Shown: positions 54,116-64,000 of the stretch, one piece after another | Numbering within the stretch: the first letter of the stretch is position 1 | Layout: each line of letters opens with the position of its first letter | The notes under the pieces: model-generated | The model's database searches: none | What the model saw: the letters and a program-made list of their open reading frames with translations, nothing else | What the model was told of the DNA's origin: nothing | Origin: Ramlibacter tataouinensis | Lineage (GTDB): Bacteria > Pseudomonadota > Gammaproteobacteria > Burkholderiales > Burkholderiaceae_C | Direction of reading: 5' to 3' | NCBI RefSeq assembly: GCF_001580455.1 | Contig: NZ_CP010951.1 | Location: forward strand, 930,001-994,000 | DNA length: 64,000 bases | Position numbers and translations under genes: made by a program

Positions 54116-54532
54116 CTACTTCGCTCGCTTCGGCTTGGCCTTGGCGCCGGCGGCATTCAGGGCCACCGCAGCGAGGACGAGCGCCTTGAACGCGCCCGCG
54201 TCGACCTCTTCCCCCTCGTGGATGTCGATCGCGCGCCTGACGTTGCCATCGAGGCTCGCGTTGAAGAGCCGGGCCGGATCCTCCAGCGAAGCCCCCTTGG
54301 CGAAGGTCAGTTTCACGATCGCCTTGTAGGACTCGCCGGTGCAGATGATGCCGCCCTGCGACCACACGGGCGTGCCCATCCACTTCCACTCCTCGACGAC
54401 ATCCGGCACGGCCTCCTTGATCAGCATGCGCATCCTGCGCAGGGTGTCGCCGCGCCAGTCCGCGAGTTCGGCGATTCTCTGGTCGATCAGCGCGGAGGCC
54501 GGTTGGCCCGCGCTCGAATCCGGCTTCTTCAT
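54116..54532 (-). CDS. DUF1801 domain protein
   Basis: A 138-residue protein of the DUF1801/YdhG-like family, recognised by 'IKEAVPDVVEEWKWMGTPVWS' (shortened below 20 in key part: EEWKWMGTPVW) and by FAKGASLEDPARLFNASLDG. Such proteins have an SHOCT-free small alpha/beta fold and unknown function, sometimes linked to iron or stress. The Lys/Ala-rich tail (AKAKPKRAK) may contact nucleic acid. It precedes the flavin monooxygenase gene by 21 bases and follows the HI0933-type gene by 61. Confidence 0.88.
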   Translation of the reverse strand: MKKPDSSAGQPASALIDQRIAELADWRGDTLRRMRMLIKEAVPDVVEEWKWMGTPVWSQGGIICTGESYKAIVKLTFAKGASLEDPARLFNASLDGNVRRAIDIHEGEEVDAGAFKALVLAAVALNAAGAKAKPKRAK

Positions 54533-54593
54533 GGGCGCCTTCCGTCAGGATGAGACTGGGAGTGAGCCAGCATACGCCCTTCCCTCGGCGCCA

Positions 54594-55865
54594 TCACCCG
54601 CGGCCGCGCGATTGCAGCCACCGCGCTGCGCCCTGCCCGGCGACCCGGCCCGTGGCCAGGCAGGCGGTGAGCAGGTAGCCGCCCGTCGGCGCCTCCCAAT
54701 CGAGCATCTCGCCCGCGCAGAACACGCCGGGAAGGTCGCGCAGCATGCCATTCGCGTCCAGCGCGTCCAGGCGCACGCCACCTGCCGTGCTGATCGCTTC
54801 CTTCACGGGGCGCGGACGAACGAGTGTCAGTGGCAGCGCCTTCAGGGCCGCCGCCAGCTGCTCCGGATCGTGCAGTTGCTGCGGCGACAGCAGCTCGTGC
54901 AGCAGGTCCATCTTGAGCCCGGCAATGCCGAGCCGGCTCTTGAGGTGCGTGGACAGGCTGCGCGCGCCGCGCGGGCGGCGGGTCTCGGCCAGCACTTGCG
55001 CCGCACTGTGTTGCGGCAGCAGGTCGATGACCCAGCTGGCGCGGCCCTGCCTGGCGATCTCGTCGCGCAGCCGCGCCGAAAACGCATACACCAGGCTGCC
55101 TTCGATGCCGGTGTCCGTCAACACGAACTCGCCCTGCTGGCTGTCCTCCGGCGCCTGCGCGGGCAAGCGTGCGGCCACGGGCTTGACGGGCTGGCCCGCA
55201 TGGCGCGTGCGCAGATGATCGCTCCACCCCGCAGCGTCTGCGCGAGTGGGCGCCACGTCGAAGCCGCAGTTGGCCGCTTGCAGCGGCGCGATGGGCACGC
55301 CGCGGGCGGCCAGCAGCGGCACCCATGCGCCATCGGAGCCCAGGCGCGGCCAGCTCGCGCCACCCAAGGCCAGGACGCTTGCGTCCGCGCCGTGGGCGAT
55401 CCGCCCCGTCGGCGTATCGAAAACGAGCTCACCCGTCGCAGGATCCCATCCCGCCCAGCGGTGCCGGGTGTGCAGCCGCACCCCGGCAGCGCCCAGGCGC
55501 TGCAGCCAGGCGCGCAGCAGCGGCGCGGCCTTCATGCCGGTCGGGAACACGCGCCCGGAGGTCCCCACGAAGGTCTCGATGCCGAGGCCGGCCGCCCAGC
55601 GCCGCACCTCCTCGCCGCCGAAGGCCGAGATGGCCGCTCGCAGTGCAGCGCTGCGGTCTCCGTAGCGCGTGAGGAAGGGTCCGGGCGCTTCCGAGTGGGT
55701 GAGATTGAGGCCACCGCGTCCGGCCAGCAGGAACTTGCGGCCGACGGAGGGCATGGCGTCGAACAAGTCGACCACCACGCCCTCCCGGGCCAGCATCTCG
55801 GCCGCCATCAAGCCGGCCGGTCCGCCGCCGATGACGGCGGCGCGAAAGCGAGTGGAAGAAGTCAC
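54594..55865 (-). CDS. HI0933-like NAD(P)/FAD-dependent oxidoreductase
   Basis: A 423-residue flavoprotein (TIGR03862/HI0933-like, BaiN group). FAD loop is AVIGGGPAGLMAAEMLAREG at the N-terminus. GRGGLNLTHSEAPG is diagnostic, and AGEMLDWEAPTGGYLLTACL at the C-terminus is the last FAD contact. Reaction unknown. No neighbour suggests a pathway. ATG 55865 gives MTSSTRFRAAVIGGG. Confidence 0.93.
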   Translation of the reverse strand: MTSSTRFRAAVIGGGPAGLMAAEMLAREGVVVDLFDAMPSVGRKFLLAGRGGLNLTHSEAPGPFLTRYGDRSAALRAAISAFGGEEVRRWAAGLGIETFVGTSGRVFPTGMKAAPLLRAWLQRLGAAGVRLHTRHRWAGWDPATGELVFDTPTGRIAHGADASVLALGGASWPRLGSDGAWVPLLAARGVPIAPLQAANCGFDVAPTRADAAGWSDHLRTRHAGQPVKPVAARLPAQAPEDSQQGEFVLTDTGIEGSLVYAFSARLRDEIARQGRASWVIDLLPQHSAAQVLAETRRPRGARSLSTHLKSRLGIAGLKMDLLHELLSPQQLHDPEQLAAALKALPLTLVRPRPVKEAISTAGGVRLDALDANGMLRDLPGVFCAGEMLDWEAPTGGYLLTACLATGRVAGQGAARWLQSRGRG

Positions 55866-55928
55866 CGGCCGATTGTCCGCGCACCCGCAGCGCGGCGCCG
55901 CCGGCGGTATGCGTGTGGCCGCCGCTGG

Positions 55929-56732
55929 TCAGTTCGGCTTGATGAAGCGAAGCACGAACTCGTCCTTGGGCATCGGCGGCTCGGGCGTATTGCGGTCGCG
56001 CGGGTCGGCGGGGTTGCGCAGGAAGTCGCCGCGTGCGGCAAGGCGGAACCCCGCCGCCTCCACTTCGCGCACGACGAAGGCCTCCTCGACGCGGTGCAAG
56101 GTGCCCGACTCGGAGATGCCGGTGCCGGCGCGGCCGGAGTGATCCGCGATCACGTACTGGCCGCCCGGCTTGAGTGCGCGGAACACGGCCCGGTTCAGCT
56201 GCGCCCGGTCCACACCGAGGTGGCCGAAGTCGTGGTAGTTGAACATCAGTGTCACGAGGTCCAGGCGCCCCTCCGCTTCCGGGGGCACCGGGTCCTCGAA
56301 GGGCCGCGTCACGGGCACCAGCACGCTCGCGAGCGCCGGGTTCCGCAGCCGCTCGGGCAGCGTGGGCATCGGAGGTGGGGCCGTGGCCGGCGCCGGCGCT
56401 GAAGCGCCCTCGGCTTGCGGCGGCGGTGTGCGCGCGGCGGCGGGAGGGCGGTTCTGGGCGTACACCTTGCCATCCGGCGCCACCGAACGGGCCAGCAGTT
56501 CACTGGTGTACCCGCGCGCGGCGCTCAGGTCCAGGGCCACCATGCCGGGGCGCACGCCGAGGAAGGCGAGCATCTCGGCGGGCTTGCGTCGAACGTCATT
56601 GGTGCGATCGGCCGCGCTGCGATCCGGCGCGGCGACGATCGCGGCGTAGCGTCCAGGATCGGGAGCGGACGGTCCGGTGGCGCAGGCGGCCAGGCCGGCA
56701 AGGACCAGGGCGAGGGGTGCGAGGATGCGCAT
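55929..56732 (-). CDS. Exported lipoprotein with SAM-methyltransferase-like fold
   Basis: A 267-residue protein. The N-terminus has a lipobox (LAACATGPS) after an apolar core. The rest has class-I methyltransferase features: VALDLSAARGYTSELLARS (the SAM loop, with DLSAARG in place of DxGxGxG), DLVTLMFNYHDFGH and LKPGGQYVIADHSGRAG. Between them is a Pro/Ala/Glu-rich insert. Similar proteins exist as predicted exported methyltransferases in proteobacteria, but SAM is not known in the periplasm, so catalytic activity is uncertain. It lies 63 bases before the HI0933-type gene. Confidence 0.78.
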   Translation of the reverse strand: MRILAPLALVLAGLAACATGPSAPDPGRYAAIVAAPDRSAADRTNDVRRKPAEMLAFLGVRPGMVALDLSAARGYTSELLARSVAPDGKVYAQNRPPAAARTPPPQAEGASAPAPATAPPPMPTLPERLRNPALASVLVPVTRPFEDPVPPEAEGRLDLVTLMFNYHDFGHLGVDRAQLNRAVFRALKPGGQYVIADHSGRAGTGISESGTLHRVEEAFVVREVEAAGFRLAARGDFLRNPADPRDRNTPEPPMPKDEFVLRFIKPN

Positions 56733-56757
56733 GGCGGCTGATCTCCTTGTGGCAGCT

Positions 56758-56775
56758 AGGGCCTGTTAGCCCTAG
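56758..56775. repeat. Minimal derivative of the palindromic element
   Basis: TAGGGC, CTGTTA, GCCCTA: a six-base palindromic end of the 266-base element, with its TA flanks and the first ten bases of the outer repeat (TAGGGCCTGTTA). The internal part is absent. It lies between the lipoprotein methyltransferase start and the membrane protein stop, both leftward. Confidence 0.55.
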
Positions 56776-56797
56776 CCTATGCCATCGCGCTTTGCTG

Positions 56798-57394
56798 TCA
56801 ACCGTCAGTCACGGCTGAGTCGACACGCCCTTTCATCCACCGCGCCAGCGCATCCCACCCGCGCCGAGCGCCCGCCGACATGAGTGTCGTGGCCGCCAGC
56901 ATCCCCGCCAGGTGGACCGCGAGCGCCAGCAGGACGGCCCCAGCGGCCATGGACTGCTGCGCAGGCCCCGCGCTCGCACACAGCGGCGCCAGCAGCGGCA
57001 CCAGCATCAGGCCCGCCCCATGACCCGTGCTCACCGCGAACACCCAGAGTGCCAGGCCTGCATGGCCGAGCATTCCCCATGCCCGCCCGGGCGCCTGCCC
57101 GCGGACAGCATGCAGCGCCGGCGGCAGAAGCAGCAATACCGCCGCCAGGCCCTGCAGGACGAGGGGATCGACAGCCAGCCTGGATGGCGAAGTCGCAGGC
57201 ACGCCCCCCAGCATCAGCAGCACCATGGCCACCGCGGCGAGGTGCGCCACGGCGATGGTCGCCAGGGCGCGCAGCGGCCGCGACCGGCCATCCAGGCGCG
57301 GGCCGCAGGCCGCGAAGAGCCAGCCGCTGGCAGGATTCACCCCGTGCAGGGCGCCTGCGCCCGCCACGGCCAGCCAAGGCCACAGGCTGTCCAT
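56798..57394 (-). CDS. Multi-pass membrane protein, hypothetical
   Basis: A 198-residue protein with about five to six helices, starting MDSLWPWLAVAGAGALHGVNP. The motifs GALHGVNPASGWLFA and FAVSTGHGAGLMLVPL, each with a His after Gly, look like repeats of a transporter; rhomboid-free and not matched by name. Function unknown. It is last in the leftward run regulator, beta-propeller, DUF899, and begins 19 bases past the DUF899 stop. Confidence 0.75.
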   Translation of the reverse strand: MDSLWPWLAVAGAGALHGVNPASGWLFAACGPRLDGRSRPLRALATIAVAHLAAVAMVLLMLGGVPATSPSRLAVDPLVLQGLAAVLLLLPPALHAVRGQAPGRAWGMLGHAGLALWVFAVSTGHGAGLMLVPLLAPLCASAGPAQQSMAAGAVLLALAVHLAGMLAATTLMSAGARRGWDALARWMKGRVDSAVTDG

Positions 57395-57413
57395 GCACGC
57401 ACCCCGCGCGCCA

Positions 57414-58211
57414 TCAGGACTCGGCGTGGCAGCACCCGGCGGCGGCCGCGGCGGCGGCGGTCGCCGGCTCGGGCGCATAGCGGTCGTGGTGCCGCACCCA
57501 TTCCATCTTGTAGGGCGTGTCGCGCTCGTCGCGCCCCTTGGGCGTCAGGTCCATCAGCATGTAGGCGCCCATCATCACTTCCACGCCGCGGCCGAACGTG
57601 GAGTAGGTGTGGAACACCTCGCCCGCGTCGTCCCGGTAGAACACGCTGACGCCGGGCGCCTCCTCCGCCGGGAACGGTCCCTTGCCGTAGTTGTAGTAGA
57701 CCTCGCCGCTGGCCAGCTCTTCGGGCGTGAAGCTCACGCAGAAATCGCGGTTGAAATCGCTGCCGTGCGAAGAGACCCAGTAGAACTGCCAGCCCATGCG
57801 CCGGCGGAAGCGCTGGATGTCGGCCAGCGGCGCGCGCGAGATCGCCACGAAGGTGATGTCGCGGTGGGCCAGGTGAATGTTCAGGCCGTCGGTGTGGTCC
57901 GCCATGAACGAGCAGCTGGGACAGCCCTGCTCCCAGCCCGGCCCGAACATGAAGTGCTGCACGATCAGCTGGCGGCGGCCTTCGAACAGCGACGCCAGGC
58001 TGCGCCGGCCCTCGGGCGCGTCGAACATGTAGTCCCTGGTGATGCGCCGCCAGGGCAAGGCGCGGCGCGCGTCAGCCAGTTCGTCGCGCAGGTGCGTGAG
58101 TTCCTTCTCGCGGGCCAGCAGTTTCTTGCGCTCCTCGATCCACCGTTCGTCGGAGACGACAGCGTGGTGGCCGGTGGCGGCGGTGGTGCCTTGTGCAGTG
58201 AGATGGGTCAT
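57414..58211 (-). CDS. DUF899 (thioredoxin-like) family protein
   Basis: A 265-residue protein of DUF899, predicted to adopt a thioredoxin-like fold. Signature stretches are VVSDERWIEERKKLLAREKE at the N-terminus, PWEQGCPSC-like 'EQGCPSCSFMADHTDG' (CPSC redox-type motif) and HTYSTFGRG. The C-terminus is Ala-rich and ends GCCHAES. Function unknown; an unproven oxidoreductase. It follows the beta-propeller gene by 99 bases on the same strand. Confidence 0.9.
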   Translation of the reverse strand: MTHLTAQGTTAATGHHAVVSDERWIEERKKLLAREKELTHLRDELADARRALPWRRITRDYMFDAPEGRRSLASLFEGRRQLIVQHFMFGPGWEQGCPSCSFMADHTDGLNIHLAHRDITFVAISRAPLADIQRFRRRMGWQFYWVSSHGSDFNRDFCVSFTPEELASGEVYYNYGKGPFPAEEAPGVSVFYRDDAGEVFHTYSTFGRGVEVMMGAYMLMDLTPKGRDERDTPYKMEWVRHHDRYAPEPATAAAAAAAGCCHAES

Positions 58212-58310
58212 GGTGTGCTCCTTTGGCTCGATCAGCCCTTGTTGAAATCGATCGCCCCATGCGGCGGCCCGACCGGGGATCCGGCCTTCGCATGCTGCTC
58301 CAGGTGGTGC

Positions 58311-58985
58311 TTAGTCGCGCGTGGCCCTGGGGCGCCGCACCGCGCGCACCTTGCCGCTTTCGCCGCCGCCGCAATAGAAGAGGCCGGCGCCGTCGGACTC
58401 CAGCCCGCTCACGCCGGTGCCGCGCGGCATCGCGAGCCGCTCCAGCACCTCGCCGCTTTGCGGATGGATGCGGCGCAGCTCGCTCTCGTCGGCCTCCCAG
58501 GTGGCGTGCCACAGCTCGCCGTCCACCCAGGTCACGCCGGTGACGAAACGGTTGGATTCGATGGTGCGCCGCACCGCGCCGGTGGCGGGGTCGATCTGCT
58601 GGATCCTGCGGCCGCGGTAGTTGCCCACCCACAGGCTGCCCTCGGCCCAGGTCAGGCCGGAGTCGGTGCCGGCGCCCGGCGCGGGGATCGACGCCAGCAC
58701 CTCGCCAGTGACGGGATCGATCTTGTCGATGCGCGACTCGGCGATTTGGTAGAGATGCTTGCCATCGAAGGCCGTCCCGGCGTCGCAGGCGCAGTCCAGG
58801 GTGCGCGCGACTTCGCCGCGCTGCGGATCGAAGGCCACCAGCTGCGCGCCGGTGGCGGCCCACACCCGGCTGCCGTCATAGCTGACGCCGGCGACCTTGC
58901 TCACGCCGGCGAAACCGTACTCGCGCACGATCTCGGCGGGCTGCGCCACGGGTTCGGGCTTGGCGGAAAGCTTGCTGCTGCTCAT
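58311..58985 (-). CDS. Beta-propeller (YncE/Vgb-like) protein
   Basis: A 224-residue protein with repeated WD/YncE-like blades. The phrase D-P-x-x-G-E-V recurs: VAFDPQRGEV, KIDPVTGEV, QIDPATGAV and RIHPQSGEV, each about 45 residues apart. It has no signal peptide, so it should be cytosolic. Similar to glutaminyl cyclotransferase-like or YncE proteins; ligand unknown. The start at 58985 gives MSSSKLSAKPEPV. It begins 46 bases past the regulator stop. Confidence 0.85.
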   Translation of the reverse strand: MSSSKLSAKPEPVAQPAEIVREYGFAGVSKVAGVSYDGSRVWAATGAQLVAFDPQRGEVARTLDCACDAGTAFDGKHLYQIAESRIDKIDPVTGEVLASIPAPGAGTDSGLTWAEGSLWVGNYRGRRIQQIDPATGAVRRTIESNRFVTGVTWVDGELWHATWEADESELRRIHPQSGEVLERLAMPRGTGVSGLESDGAGLFYCGGGESGKVRAVRRPRATRD

Positions 58986-59031
58986 GGTGGGGGATCCTTC
59001 CTGCGCCTTGTCGTGACGCGATGAGTGCACT

Positions 59032-60252
59032 CTACGCACCTGGCAGCGAAGCGGGGAGTAACAAGATTGTCGTGAAACCCACCAGCGGCGGCGCGAGCCA
59101 GCGGCGCGCGCGCGCCTGGCCGATGGCGCGCACCTGGCCCGCCGCCTGCAACTCGGCCAGCGCGCGCTGCACGGTGCGCTGGCTGGCCTGAAGCGCCAGC
59201 GCCAGGGCGGAGGTCGACCACGCGGCGCCGTCGGCCAGCAGCGCCAGCAGCGCAGCCTGCTCGCCGGCGATGGGCGGCTCCAGCACGGCGACCTCGGCAC
59301 CGGCCCGCGGCGCCAACACGAAGCCGCCCGGCGTGGATTCGATGCCGGCCAGGGGCCGCAGCAGCGCGCGCAGCCGGCCGATCTCCACCCGCAGGCGGGC
59401 CCGGTGCGTCTCGTCGGAGCGGCGGGTGCGGAAGGCGGTCGCGATCAGGTGGTCGCGCGCCACGTCGCGGGGCCAGGACTTGGCCAGTTCATAAGCCAGC
59501 GCGAACAGGATCGGCCGGCGCGCCAGCGATTGCCAGGCGCCGGCCGCCGCGAGACCCCGCCGCCCGGCATCCAGCACTAGCGCGCCGGAGGCGAGCAGCG
59601 CCTCGATCTCGTGAAGGCGAAGGGCGGTCCCGGCGCCGGCCGCCAGGCGCCGGGCCGCGGGGCGGTCGAGCACGGCCCGCGCCTCGGCCACCTCGGCCAT
59701 CAAGGCCGGCACCCCCGTGCGATAGGCCGCCTGGTGCGCGCGTGCCAGCGCCGCCTGCGCGGGCTCGCAGCGCAGCGAGCGCAGCGCCAGTTCGGCGGCG
59801 ATCAGGCCGGCCACCGCGGCCTGCGTAGGTGGCAGGGCAGCGGGATCGACCGCTGCCAGCTCGTGCGCCGCTTCGGCCAGGCGGCCGAGCAGGAGCAGCC
59901 GCCGGGCCGCGATCAGGCGCGCATGCGAGGCATTGGCGCGGTCGCCGTGCGTCTCCAGCGCGGCCGCTGCGGCGGCGAGCGCGCGCGTCGAGCCGTCCAG
60001 GTCGCGCATGGCGAGCGCCACTTCGGCCTCGGCCACCACGCAGCGCGCGCGCTCGCGTTCCTCGGCAGCGCCGAATGCGCGGATTGCGCGCCGCAGCAGA
60101 TCGCGCGCCGGCGCGTGCTCGCCCAGCTGCGCCATGGCGATGCCGCGCAGCGCCAGCGCCGGCGGGTCGTCGCGCAGCGCGACCCGCTTGAGGGCGCCGA
60201 GCGCGTCGCCGGCAGCGAGCGCGCGCGCGGAGGCGGCGACCAGGGAGTCCAT
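59032..60252 (-). CDS. TPR-like/HTH transcriptional regulator
   Basis: A 406-residue protein. The first ~280 residues are Ala/Arg/Leu-rich helical repeats of TPR type (AALETHGDRANASHARLIAARR and similar). Around residues 280-320 LRVEIGRLRALLRPLAGIES is followed by a winged-helix-like end: STSALALALQASQRTVQRAL, AELQAAGQVRAIG. It is therefore probably a DNA-binding regulator of the adjacent propeller/DUF899/membrane genes, which lie directly downstream on the same strand. No receiver or ligand domain is seen. Start MDSLVAASARALAAGDALG. Confidence 0.75.
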   Translation of the reverse strand: MDSLVAASARALAAGDALGALKRVALRDDPPALALRGIAMAQLGEHAPARDLLRRAIRAFGAAEERERARCVVAEAEVALAMRDLDGSTRALAAAAAALETHGDRANASHARLIAARRLLLLGRLAEAAHELAAVDPAALPPTQAAVAGLIAAELALRSLRCEPAQAALARAHQAAYRTGVPALMAEVAEARAVLDRPAARRLAAGAGTALRLHEIEALLASGALVLDAGRRGLAAAGAWQSLARRPILFALAYELAKSWPRDVARDHLIATAFRTRRSDETHRARLRVEIGRLRALLRPLAGIESTPGGFVLAPRAGAEVAVLEPPIAGEQAALLALLADGAAWSTSALALALQASQRTVQRALAELQAAGQVRAIGQARARRWLAPPLVGFTTILLLPASLPGA

Positions 60253-60305
60253 GGCCAGAGCCTACCTCGTCCGCCCGGACGGCGCGCAGAAGAGTTTGTG
60301 AGCTT

Positions 60306-60322
60306 GGGCCTGTTAACAGGCC

Positions 60323-60325
<3 letters not shown>
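60306..60325. repeat. Minimal palindrome of the element family
   Basis: GGGCCTGTTAACAGGCCC (60306-60323) is a perfect 18-base palindrome made of the two outer ends of the 266-base element joined directly, plus TA on the right. On the leftward strand TAG of this sequence is the maeB stop codon. It may be an internal-deletion derivative. The palindrome could form a small hairpin at the maeB 3' end. Confidence 0.75.
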
Positions 60326-62614
<2,289 letters not shown>

Positions 62615-62798
62615 GGTCGTCTCCTGGCGGCTCGCACGCGCGGGGCGCGTGCCCCGCAGTCCACTTAGCCTGTTGCAGTCGTCCTTCGGTGTCAACTGGT
62701 CTTGCGCGGCTGAGCCTGGCTCGGCGACGCCAAGCCGGATCGCTTGCTTGATCCATCGCAACACGAGCCGCGGCCGCCGCCTCTACCATGGTCTCATC

Positions 62799-63047
62799 AT
62801 GGTGGCGAGCAAGAAATTCCCCATCCACCCGGCACATCCCGAGCGCAACTGCTGGGGTTGCGACCGCTACTGCCCGTCGACCTCGCTGGCCTGCGGCAAC
62901 GGCTCGGAGCGAACCCAGCATCCCAGCGAACTGTTCGGCGACGACTGGGCCGAGTGGGGACTCGACCCGTTCACGCCGCCGCAAGCGCAGGCGGCCGAGA
63001 AGGAGCCCGCCGGTAGCGCCGCTAGAGCTGCTGGATCAGCGCCATGA
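62799..63047 (+). CDS. DUF3079 family small Cys-rich protein
   Basis: An 82-residue protein matching DUF3079: KKFPIHPAHPERNCWGCDRY, with three or four conserved Cys (C-W-G-C, then C in YCPSTSLACGNGSERT) and a GDDWAEWGLDPF end. It probably binds metal. Function unknown. The Ala/Glu-rich tail overlaps the end of the convergent VOC gene by 26 bases. Confidence 0.88.
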   Translation: MVASKKFPIHPAHPERNCWGCDRYCPSTSLACGNGSERTQHPSELFGDDWAEWGLDPFTPPQAQAAEKEPAGSAARAAGSAP

Positions 63048-63399
63048 TGTTTCCCTCGCTATCCTTGAACCAGGCGGCCTTGGCGCCGCCGGCGGAGATG
63101 GCGCCCGCCTTGCTCTTCTCCCCGGGAAGGTCGTAGTCCTCGAAGACCACGCCCTTGGCCTTGAGCGCCTCGATCAAACGGTCGACGTCGTCGACGCTCC
63201 AGAAGGCCTGGCTCGCCTTCGAGGTGCCCGCATTGGGCGTCGGGTACAGGAAGCACGCCGTGCCCCGGCTGAACTCGTAGACCACGCCCCCGTTGACCTC
63301 CTCCTTGGGCTTGAGGCCCAGCTTCGTTTCGTAGAACTGCCGCGCCCGGGCCAGGTCCTTGGCCGGGATGTAGGCGTACATGGGAAATTCCTGCAGCAT
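63022..63399 (-). CDS. VOC family (glyoxalase/bleomycin-resistance-like) protein
   Basis: A 125-residue protein with the VOC fold. Typical points are MYAYIPAKDLARARQFYETK at the N-terminus, GGVVYEFSRGTACFLYPTPN in the middle and AAWFKDSEGNIMALIQ at the end, a Glu/His-type metal position region. GGGAGAAG lies four bases before the ATG at 63399. Substrate unknown. The 3' end overlaps the DUF3079 gene. Confidence 0.9.
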   Translation of the reverse strand: MLQEFPMYAYIPAKDLARARQFYETKLGLKPKEEVNGGVVYEFSRGTACFLYPTPNAGTSKASQAFWSVDDVDRLIEALKAKGVVFEDYDLPGEKSKAGAISAGGAKAAWFKDSEGNIMALIQQL

Positions 63400-63658
63400 C
63401 GACTTCTCCCATTCGTTGCTCGATTGAAAAAAAGCGGCGGCCGGATTGCCGCCCTCAAGAAGTACGACCGGCAACAGGGCACGCGGTTTCGCCATCCGCT
63501 GTAACCGCAAGTTGCCAAGCCCGGGGTGCAAGCTCGAGTCCGACGATTGCCAAGTCGCTGCTTCGGGCGCACGATGCCGTTCCACTGCGCAAGATTCGCA
63601 CGCGCTGCCGGCTTGCCCCTGGGGCCGGCCGAGCTGCTCGAGGACAACAGGCGCCGCG
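63400..63658. other. Intergenic region between VOC gene start and BatA-like gene start
   Basis: This 259-base stretch is upstream of both divergent genes and should hold their promoters. No credible gene, hairpin or promoter box was recognised. A run of A near 63428 is the only low-complexity feature. Confidence 0.4.
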
Positions 63659-64000
63659 ATGTACTTTCTGTGGCCTCATTACCTCTGGCTGATGCTGGGA
63701 CTGCTGCTGTTGCCGCCAGCCTATGTCTGGCTGCTGCGCCGGCGAAGCAAGCAGGCGCTGCGCTACAGCAGCCTGGGCATCGTCCGCGCGGCAGCGGCCG
63801 GCAACTGGCGGCGACACGTCCCACCGGCGCTGCTGCTGCTGGCCTGCGCGGCGATGCTGCTGGCCGGCGCTCGCCCGGTGGCGCAGGTCACGCTGCCTTG
63901 GGCGCAGACCACGATCATCCTGGCCATGGACGTGTCCCTGAGCATGCGCGTCACCGACGTGCAGCCGAGCCGGATGGTGGCGGCCCAGGAGGCGGCGAAG
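63659..64000 (+). CDS. BatA-like VWA membrane protein, truncated by window end
   Basis: An ATG at 63659 opens a frame that stays open to the last base (114 codons). It begins MYFLWPHYLWLMLGLLLLPP, has a second helix VPPALLLLACAAMLLAGARP, and a VWA domain starts with the MIDAS D91 (DVSLSM) and TDVQPSRMVAAQEAAK. It is closely similar to the BatA-like gene at 27175 (IILAMDVSGSM, TDVQPNRLVAAQNAAK). A second VWA locus therefore starts here. The rest lies outside the window. Confidence 0.9.
   Translation, partial: MYFLWPHYLWLMLGLLLLPPAYVWLLRRRSKQALRYSSLGIVRAAAAGNWRRHVPPALLLLACAAMLLAGARPVAQVTLPWAQTTIILAMDVSLSMRVTDVQPSRMVAAQEAAK

Noticed and set aside
57027..59024. Open frame of 665 codons on the plus strand
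   Set aside because: It is antisense to DUF899 and the propeller gene, both with recognisable motifs.

Overview
The window is about 64 kb of high-GC, gene-dense DNA that reads like the chromosome of a betaproteobacterium in the order Burkholderiales, most likely family Comamonadaceae (Ramlibacter/Variovorax-like). Supporting signs are the ileS-lspA and lolC-lolD pairs, an RpfE-type gene next to recJ, a TctA/TctB transporter, strong G/C third-position bias, and TTG/GTG starts in tightly overlapping genes. I see no rRNA, tRNA, CRISPR array, phage, integrase or transposase gene. The genus is an inference.

Layout. 1-12.1 kb is mostly housekeeping: a YceI protein, an HNH nuclease, ribF, ileS-lspA, a Na/Pi cotransporter with a PhoU-like tail facing a single-domain response regulator, a quinone oxidoreductase-NUDIX pair, a DMT exporter and an SDR. 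12.1-16 kb carries a three-gene set of a small exported protein, a CsgG-like exported protein and a transmembrane Ser/Thr kinase with a large periplasmic domain. 16-20.5 kb has an EamA transporter, a DUF3422 protein and TctA/TctB. 20.6-24 kb is a leftward operon of tatD, a spermidine-synthase-like gene and an orphan GspE-type ATPase. 24-28 kb is a membrane-anchored serine protease followed by MoxR ATPase, DUF58 and BatA-like VWA genes. A second BatA-like gene runs off the right end of the window. 28-34.4 kb has a two-TM protein, lolC-lolD, an RpfE-like gene and recJ.

34.4-45.6 kb contains dcd, guanine deaminase, a two-gene nitrile hydratase, a BMP-type (nucleoside-binding) receptor, a lipoprotein with a LOG-type fold, a penicillin-acylase-type amidase and an adenine/adenosine deaminase. 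The two purine deaminases and the receptor suggest purine scavenging. 45.6-56.7 kb has a tiny pentad-repeat protein, a very large Lhr helicase, GNAT, OsmC, MBL, a flavin monooxygenase, DUF1801, a HI0933-type flavoprotein and a lipoprotein methyltransferase-like gene. 56.8-60.3 kb is a leftward module of a TPR/HTH regulator, a beta-propeller protein, a DUF899 protein and a membrane protein. maeB, a DUF3079 gene and a VOC gene follow.

The most striking non-coding structure is a repeat of about 266 bp in two inverted copies (15956-16222 and 29444-29709). It has long terminal inverted repeats flanked by TA and two internal hairpin arms, so a single strand could fold into a three-way junction. Minimal derivatives made only of the outer ends lie at 60306-60325 and 56758-56775. 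The borders fall on gene 3' ends: they coincide with the stop codons of the kinase gene and maeB, and supply the last residues and stop codon of lolD. This non-autonomous (MITE-like) family and the kinase/CsgG-like operon are the two best candidates for something new.
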